Source: an uncultured beta proteobacterium | Lineage (GTDB): Bacteria; Pseudomonadota; Gammaproteobacteria; Burkholderiales; Burkholderiaceae_B | Reading direction: 5' to 3' | Length of the DNA: 10,442 nucleotides | Assembly (NCBI GenBank): GCA_903929925.1 | Contig: CAIYWO010000272.1 | Coordinates: 1-10,442, forward strand | In this document: positions 6,478 to 10,442 of the stretch, piece after piece | Numbering within the stretch: position 1 is the first letter of the stretch | How the letters are laid out: every line of letters begins with the position of its first letter | Made by a program: the position numbers and the translations under genes | The notes under the pieces: model-generated | What the model saw: only the letters and a program-made list of their open reading frames with translations | Database searches by the model: none | What the model was told of the DNA's origin: nothing

Positions 6478-7314
6478 ATGACGATCCCAGCCACCGAACG
6501 AACCGTTTTCATTATCTCTGACGGCACAGGCATCACTGCAGAAACCTTTAGTCACTCGGTTTTGTCGCAATTCGAATCCGTCACTTTCAAGCAGGTACGC
6601 GTACCCTTCATCGATTCAGTCGAAAAGGCTGATACGGTCGTCCAGCGTATTAACCGCTGCGCTGCAGATCAAGGAAATCCGCCTATCGTCTTCACCACGC
6701 TGGTCAACTCTGACGTGCTCATGCGTGTGAAGCTGGCCAATGCCTTGTTTTTAGATTTGTTCGGTGCCTTTGTAGAGCCACTCGAGCAGAACTTGGGCAT
6801 GAAATCCAGCCACTCGATCGGTAAGTCACACAAAGCGGTTAGCTCCACACAGTATCGCAACCGAATTGAGGCAATTAACTTTAGCTTAGCGCACGACGAT
6901 GGCCAGTTCGTCTCGGGTCTCGCACAGGCAGATGTGATCCTAATCGGTGTCTCGCGCTGCGGAAAAACGCCGACTAGCCTCTATTTGGCGATGCAATACG
7001 GCGTCAAGGCTGCTAATTTCCCCTTGATCCCAGAAGACTTCGATCGCGGTGCTTTACCCAAAACCATTATGCCGTTTCGGGCCAAACTATTCGGCCTGAC
7101 GATTCAACCCGAACGCTTGACTGAGGTCCGACACGAGCGTCGTCCCGACAGCAAGTACGCATCGCTCCCTCAATGTCGTCACGAAGTTGCCGAGGCTGAG
7201 CGCCTCATGCGCCGAGAAAGCATACCCATGCTCTCGACTACGACAAAATCTATCGAAGAAATTTCAACGACCGTTTTGCAGGAAGTCGGACTCGATCGCC
7301 ACTCAGCCTACTAA
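6478..7314 (+). CDS. ppsR: PEP synthase regulatory protein (bifunctional kinase/pyrophosphorylase)
   Basis: The 278-residue product belongs to the PPSR family (DUF299, E. coli YdiA type). These enzymes inactivate PEP synthase by ADP-dependent phosphorylation of a Thr next to the catalytic His and restore it by phosphate-dependent removal that yields pyrophosphate. FIISDGTGITAETFSHSVLSQF opens the protein (from 11). FSLAHDDG (135-142) and the P-loop GVSRCGKTPTSLYLAMQYG (157-175) are family hallmarks, followed by AANFPLIPEDF (178-188). Position beside divergent ppsA fits the partnership, and PpsA Thr415 is the predicted target. The ATG at 6478 has only a distant GGA as Shine-Dalgarno (TGACGGACACTTTTT precedes it). 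Its TAA overlaps the stop of the convergent methyltransferase gene. Confidence 0.96.
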   Translation: MTIPATERTVFIISDGTGITAETFSHSVLSQFESVTFKQVRVPFIDSVEKADTVVQRINRCAADQGNPPIVFTTLVNSDVLMRVKLANALFLDLFGAFVEPLEQNLGMKSSHSIGKSHKAVSSTQYRNRIEAINFSLAHDDGQFVSGLAQADVILIGVSRCGKTPTSLYLAMQYGVKAANFPLIPEDFDRGALPKTIMPFRAKLFGLTIQPERLTEVRHERRPDSKYASLPQCRHEVAEAERLMRRESIPMLSTTTKSIEEISTTVLQEVGLDRHSAY

Positions 7315-8090
7315 GGTGTTTTGCGTTGTTGCCTACGCTGTTCAAACAGGCAGATGGCAGCGGCCGCAGTGATGTTCAGTGATTCAACACTAGAGGCATG
7401 ATCCACTCTTACGCGCAATGTTGCCTGCTCAATCAGTGACTGACTCACGCCCTGCCCTTCATGTCCAAACACCCATGCCGCTTGGGCAGGTAATTTGGCA
7501 TCAAACAAATCCGTTGCGTCGCGTAGCGTCGTCACAATCAGGGGGACTTTTAAACTACGCGTCGCAGCGACCAAATCGACGTGCTCATGCAGCCGCAAGC
7601 CAAAATGTACGCCCTGACCGCTGCGTAGAACTTTTGGCGACCACAGCGAGGCGGTGCCTGTTGAGGCCAGCACACGGGTAATGCCCGCGGCCGCAGCCGT
7701 TCTGAGTAACGTACCCACGTTGCCTGGATCTTGCACGCGATCCAACCAGAGCATATTGCCGTCCAGCGTCTCGGGTAAGGCCGCGCTTGCGGGCTTAACC
7801 ACAAACACAACGCCTTGATCCGTATCAACACTCGACAGATTAGCTAGCAAGCTACCGGATAAGCTACAGCAGACATCCTCTGACAAACTCGCAATCAAAC
7901 GCGCAAGCTGAGGCTCCGTCAGACGCGCTTGGTCAAACAAGGCGTATTGCGGCTGACGTCCGAGTGCCAAAAAGGCTTCACACAAGTGAATACCCTCTAA
8001 GAGGACTGGCTCATCCCGTCTCCCGGCACTCGACTGCCACTTAAACAATTGCTTGTATAACGGGTTCGAGCGTGACTCAATATTCTTCAT
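7311..8090 (-). CDS. TrmH/SpoU-family RNA 2'-O-methyltransferase
   Basis: The 259-residue product is a SPOUT-class enzyme, expected to transfer methyl from S-adenosylmethionine to a ribose 2'-OH in rRNA or tRNA; the substrate cannot be told from sequence. The N-terminal part (about 1-100) resembles the substrate-binding domain that precedes the catalytic fold. The catalytic knot shows motif 1, DPGNVGTLLRTAAAAG (121-136, with Asn124 and Arg130), motif 2, VFGHEGQGVS (207-216), and motif 3, SSVESLNITAAAAICLFEQ (233-251). The start at 8088-8090 forms an ATGA overlap with the rnhB stop and gives MKNIESRSNP. An in-frame ATG at 8144 would add 18 residues unlike the family and extend far into rnhB. 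It is the last gene of the lpx transcript and meets ppsR tail to tail. Confidence 0.92.
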   Translation of the reverse strand: MKNIESRSNPLYKQLFKWQSSAGRRDEPVLLEGIHLCEAFLALGRQPQYALFDQARLTEPQLARLIASLSEDVCCSLSGSLLANLSSVDTDQGVVFVVKPASAALPETLDGNMLWLDRVQDPGNVGTLLRTAAAAGITRVLASTGTASLWSPKVLRSGQGVHFGLRLHEHVDLVAATRSLKVPLIVTTLRDATDLFDAKLPAQAAWVFGHEGQGVSQSLIEQATLRVRVDHASSVESLNITAAAAICLFEQRRQQRKTP

Positions 8091-8716
8091 TTCATATCCA
8101 ATAAGACACGCACGGGTGCAAAGCTGCGTCGATGTGCAGGGCATGGCCCATGCTCACGCAGACGTTGCATATGCAGCGCAGTACCGTAGCCTTTATGCTG
8201 ATCAAAGGCGTATTGTGGGTACAGCGCATGCAGAGTTAAAAGTGTTTCATCTCGCGCCGTCTTGGCTAATATCGAGGCGGCAGAGATTGCTGGCACTAGG
8301 GCATCACCCTTGACGATTGTTCTTACTGCACAGCTCAACGCGGGTGCGCGATTGCCGTCTATCCACGCAAGCTCTGGTACAACCTCTAAACCCTGTACAG
8401 CACGTTGCATGGCAAGCATCGTCGCCTGCAGAATGTTGAGTCGATCAATCTCCTCGACCGTCGCGCTCGCGATGCACCAGGCTAACGCATGCGCTTTAAT
8501 CTCAAGAGCTAGAGCGTCACGTTTTGATTCAGACAAAGTCTTTGAATCCGCCAAACCCGCAATCGGACGCGCCGGATCAAGTATGACTGCAGCCGCATAG
8601 ACATCGCCGGCCAAGGGGCCCCGCCCCGCCTCATCCACACCGGCACAGTGCGCAAAATCTGCCATATCACGTAAGAACAAATCGGCTTGCTGAACGTTCT
8701 TTTTAGCGACCGTCAT
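8087..8716 (-). CDS. rnhB: Ribonuclease HII
   Basis: RNase HII cuts the RNA strand of RNA/DNA hybrids and removes single ribonucleotides from DNA. The 209-residue product starts its conserved part with CAGVDEAGRGPLAG (24-37), giving catalytic Asp28 and Glu29. Other expected acidic residues are Asp120 in WIDGN and Asp156 in KTARDE. HKGYGT (174-179) and HRRSFAPV (195-202) are typical of the C-terminal half. The ATG at 8714-8716 is preferred over an in-frame TTG at 8743: GGAG lies 10 bp upstream of it (plus-strand positions 8727-8730) and it reduces the lpxB overlap to 14 bp. The gene sits between lpxB and the methyltransferase gene, a common betaproteobacterial arrangement, and its TGA overlaps the next ATG. 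Confidence 0.95.
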   Translation of the reverse strand: MTVAKKNVQQADLFLRDMADFAHCAGVDEAGRGPLAGDVYAAAVILDPARPIAGLADSKTLSESKRDALALEIKAHALAWCIASATVEEIDRLNILQATMLAMQRAVQGLEVVPELAWIDGNRAPALSCAVRTIVKGDALVPAISAASILAKTARDETLLTLHALYPQYAFDQHKGYGTALHMQRLREHGPCPAHRRSFAPVRVLLDMK

Positions 8717-9890
8717 GAACAATTTGCTCCAGCGCGAGCGCAACTCGACTTGGTGTATCGCACTTTAAAGTGTGATGCATCTCTGTGAAGCGATTTTGTA
8801 TTTGCTCACATAAAGACGGGTTGTCAATTAACCCCCACATGGCACTTGCCAACTTCTCGGGCGTCGCATCTTCTTGTATGAGTTCTGGCACAACAAAATC
8901 ATTGAGCAATATGTTGGGTAAGCCAACCCAGGGCAGATACGGTCTATCCAGACCCGACTTCCAGCCCATGACGCGACGAATCATCGGCGAGACGGCATAC
9001 GAAATTACCATCGGTCGTTTAAACAATGCAGTTTCGAGCGTTGCGGTGCCGCTTGCCACCAGGGCTGCATCACAAGCCTCTAGTGCCACCCACGCCGTTG
9101 GATCTGTTTGGACACCCGCTTGCGTAGCCGATAACAGGATCTGCAAATTATTCACCGGATACAAACTAAGCGCGGCTTCGAATTCAAGCTTTCTAGCTTG
9201 ATTGACCATGGGTACAACAAAATGCAGTGAGGGATCACGCTGCTGCATTTGCTGGGCAGCTTGCAAAAATCTCGGCGCGATCAAACGCACTTCCGACGAA
9301 CGACTACCAGGCAAAATCGCAATCACCCGGGCATCCTCTGTCAACCCAAGTCGCTTCCTGGCCGCAACGCGATCAGGCACAAGCGGGATAGCATCAGCGA
9401 GTGGGTGCCCAACATAGGTCACCGGAATACCCTCTTTTTTATAGATGGCTTCCTCAAAGGGAAAAAGAACCAGCATATGCGAAACCGATTCACGAATGTG
9501 CTTAATGCGCTCGTAGCGCCAAGCCCAAATCGACGGCCCAACGAAGTGAACTGTAGGAATCCCCGCACGCTTTAATCGGTGCTCAAGTCTGAAATTGAAA
9601 TCTGGCGCATCAACACCAAGAAACAGCTGTGGTGGCTCGCGCAGCCATCGCGACTTCACGTCATGATAAATCCGCAACAACGACGGAAGCCGCTTCAGTG
9701 CATCAACATATCCGAACACTGTCAACGCATGCATCGGATGCCAAATATCCATCCCCTGAGCGCTTAGGTTCGGGCCGCCTATGCCTTCCGGGCGCATACC
9801 AGGGTCTCGTTGCGAAAGCCCAGCTAACACTCGAGCGGCGATCAGGTCCCCTGACGGTTCACCAGCAACCAGCCCAAGTCGCCACGTCAT
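8703..9890 (-). CDS. lpxB: Lipid-A-disaccharide synthase
   Basis: LpxB joins UDP-2,3-diacylglucosamine to lipid X to form the beta-1,6 disaccharide of lipid A at the cytoplasmic face of the inner membrane. The 395-residue product is normal for this GT19 family. It shows VAGEPSGD (8-15), GIGGPNLSAQGM (36-47), LGVDAPDFNFR (91-101, Asp94 at the position of the reported catalytic Asp), VGPSIWAWRYER (117-128), VGHPLADAIP (160-169), ILPGSRSSEV (192-201), VASGTATLETAL (278-289) and LPNILL (324-329). The ATG at 9888-9890 overlaps the lpxA TGA as ATGA, implying coupled translation. It overlaps rnhB by 14 bp downstream. Confidence 0.97.
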   Translation of the reverse strand: MTWRLGLVAGEPSGDLIAARVLAGLSQRDPGMRPEGIGGPNLSAQGMDIWHPMHALTVFGYVDALKRLPSLLRIYHDVKSRWLREPPQLFLGVDAPDFNFRLEHRLKRAGIPTVHFVGPSIWAWRYERIKHIRESVSHMLVLFPFEEAIYKKEGIPVTYVGHPLADAIPLVPDRVAARKRLGLTEDARVIAILPGSRSSEVRLIAPRFLQAAQQMQQRDPSLHFVVPMVNQARKLEFEAALSLYPVNNLQILLSATQAGVQTDPTAWVALEACDAALVASGTATLETALFKRPMVISYAVSPMIRRVMGWKSGLDRPYLPWVGLPNILLNDFVVPELIQEDATPEKLASAMWGLIDNPSLCEQIQNRFTEMHHTLKCDTPSRVALALEQIVHDGR

Positions 9891-10442
9891 GGGCGAATGA
9901 TGCCTCGTGTGCTTGCAGCGATAAACGCGAGCAAAGGCTCAATTGCCTCGGCTACTGCCGGCTCGCTCTTTTGTCGAGCGCGCAGCTCATCACAAGCATC
10001 ACTCAGCGAGAGACCGCGCCGATAAATGATCTTGTACGCGTCACGCAACGCCGAAATGGCTTCTGGAGAAAAACCCCGGCGCTTTAGCCCTTCTGCGTTA
10101 ATACCAACGGGAACACACGGATTGCCCGAGCCCATCACATAAGGTGGAATGTCCATATGCAGTGCACTTTGGCCACCGGTCATGCTGTGGGCACCGATAC
10201 GCCCAAACTGGTGTACCGCAGCCAAACCACCCACAATCGCCCAATCCCCGATATGAACGTGCCCACCCATTTGTACGCCGTTTGCCAAAATGACGTGGCT
10301 ACCCACCTGACAATCGTGCGCGACGTGCACATAGGCCATCACCCAATTATCTGAGCCTAACCGAGTGACGCCCACGTCCTGAACCGTGCCGGTATTGACG
10401 GTGACATATTCGCGAAACATATTTCTGTCGCCGATCTCAAGC
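9887..10442 (-). CDS. lpxA: UDP-N-acetylglucosamine acyltransferase, partial at its 5' end
   Basis: LpxA transfers a 3-hydroxyacyl chain from acyl carrier protein to UDP-GlcNAc, the first lipid A step. The window holds 184 codons; the frame remains open to the right edge and LEIGDRN (10421-10441) aligns with E. coli residues 84-90, so the Met at 10420 is internal. The left-handed beta-helix hexapeptide pattern is visible, followed by the helical C-terminal part with INAEGLKRRGFSPEAI and ASTRGIIR. In E. coli numbering the catalytic His125 (in VAHDC) is present, as are His122, His144, His160 and Gln161. Position 99 is Asn and 191 is Pro instead of His. Gly is kept at position 173, the chain-length ruler site. 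The stop overlaps the lpxB start; upstream genes, usually lpxD and fabZ, would lie outside. Confidence 0.96.
   Translation of the reverse strand, partial: LEIGDRNMFREYVTVNTGTVQDVGVTRLGSDNWVMAYVHVAHDCQVGSHVILANGVQMGGHVHIGDWAIVGGLAAVHQFGRIGAHSMTGGQSALHMDIPPYVMGSGNPCVPVGINAEGLKRRGFSPEAISALRDAYKIIYRRGLSLSDACDELRARQKSEPAVAEAIEPLLAFIAASTRGIIRP

Noticed and set aside
8091..8144. Upstream ATG for the RNA methyltransferase
   Set aside because: It would extend 58 bp into rnhB and add a Cys/Thr-rich tail unlike the family; the ATGA junction at 8087-8090 is the natural start.
8717..8743. TTG start that would lengthen RNase HII by 9 residues
   Set aside because: It needs a rare start codon and a 41-bp overlap with lpxB, while the ATG at 8716 has GGAG upstream.
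10418..10420. Met codon as the start of lpxA
   Set aside because: The frame is open upstream and LEIGDRN before it matches the conserved LpxA core, so the gene continues past the window edge.

Overview
The window looks like a chromosomal segment of a betaproteobacterium, most likely Burkholderiales and plausibly an Alcaligenaceae relative of moderate GC. The basis is gene order (lpxA-lpxB-rnhB-RNA methyltransferase facing ppsR, with ppsA and smpB beyond) and the protein sequence character; the family-level placement is inference.

Layout, left to right. (1) 1-3206, minus strand: a two-gene polysaccharide O-acetylation module, an AlgI-like MBOAT acyltransferase followed by a membrane-anchored AlgJ/AlgX-like DHHW (SGNH-type) protein that runs off the left edge. 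The two are joined by a TAATG stop/start overlap. The DHHW protein carries an unusual Pro/Ala/Thr/Glu-rich insert of about 140 residues. (2) 3207-3387: divergent intergenic region with a 7-bp dyad. (3) 3388-3846, plus strand: smpB, the tmRNA-binding trans-translation factor. (4) 3845-3872: a bidirectional intrinsic terminator shared by convergent smpB and ppsA. (5) 3902-6265, minus strand: ppsA, phosphoenolpyruvate synthase. (6) 6266-6477: an unusually structured divergent control region with overlapping -10 elements, three 13-bp tandem repeats and a 35-nt dyad. (7) 6478-7314, plus strand: ppsR, the kinase/pyrophosphorylase that controls PpsA. (8) 7311-10442, minus strand: a tightly overlapped operon lpxA (5' end outside the window), lpxB, rnhB and a TrmH/SpoU-family RNA methyltransferase, meeting ppsR tail to tail with a 4-nt overlap.

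How the genes relate: PpsA converts pyruvate to PEP for gluconeogenesis and PpsR switches it by phosphorylating a Thr two residues from the catalytic His. LpxA and LpxB catalyse the first and the disaccharide-forming steps of lipid A synthesis. RnhB and the methyltransferase are housekeeping nucleic-acid enzymes carried by the same transcript. The MBOAT/DHHW pair is the accessory-looking part and probably O-acetylates an exported glycan that the window does not identify. No tRNA, rRNA, ssrA, insertion sequence or CRISPR array was seen. The most unusual items are the ppsA/ppsR control region and the insert in the DHHW protein; I see no clearly new multi-gene system.
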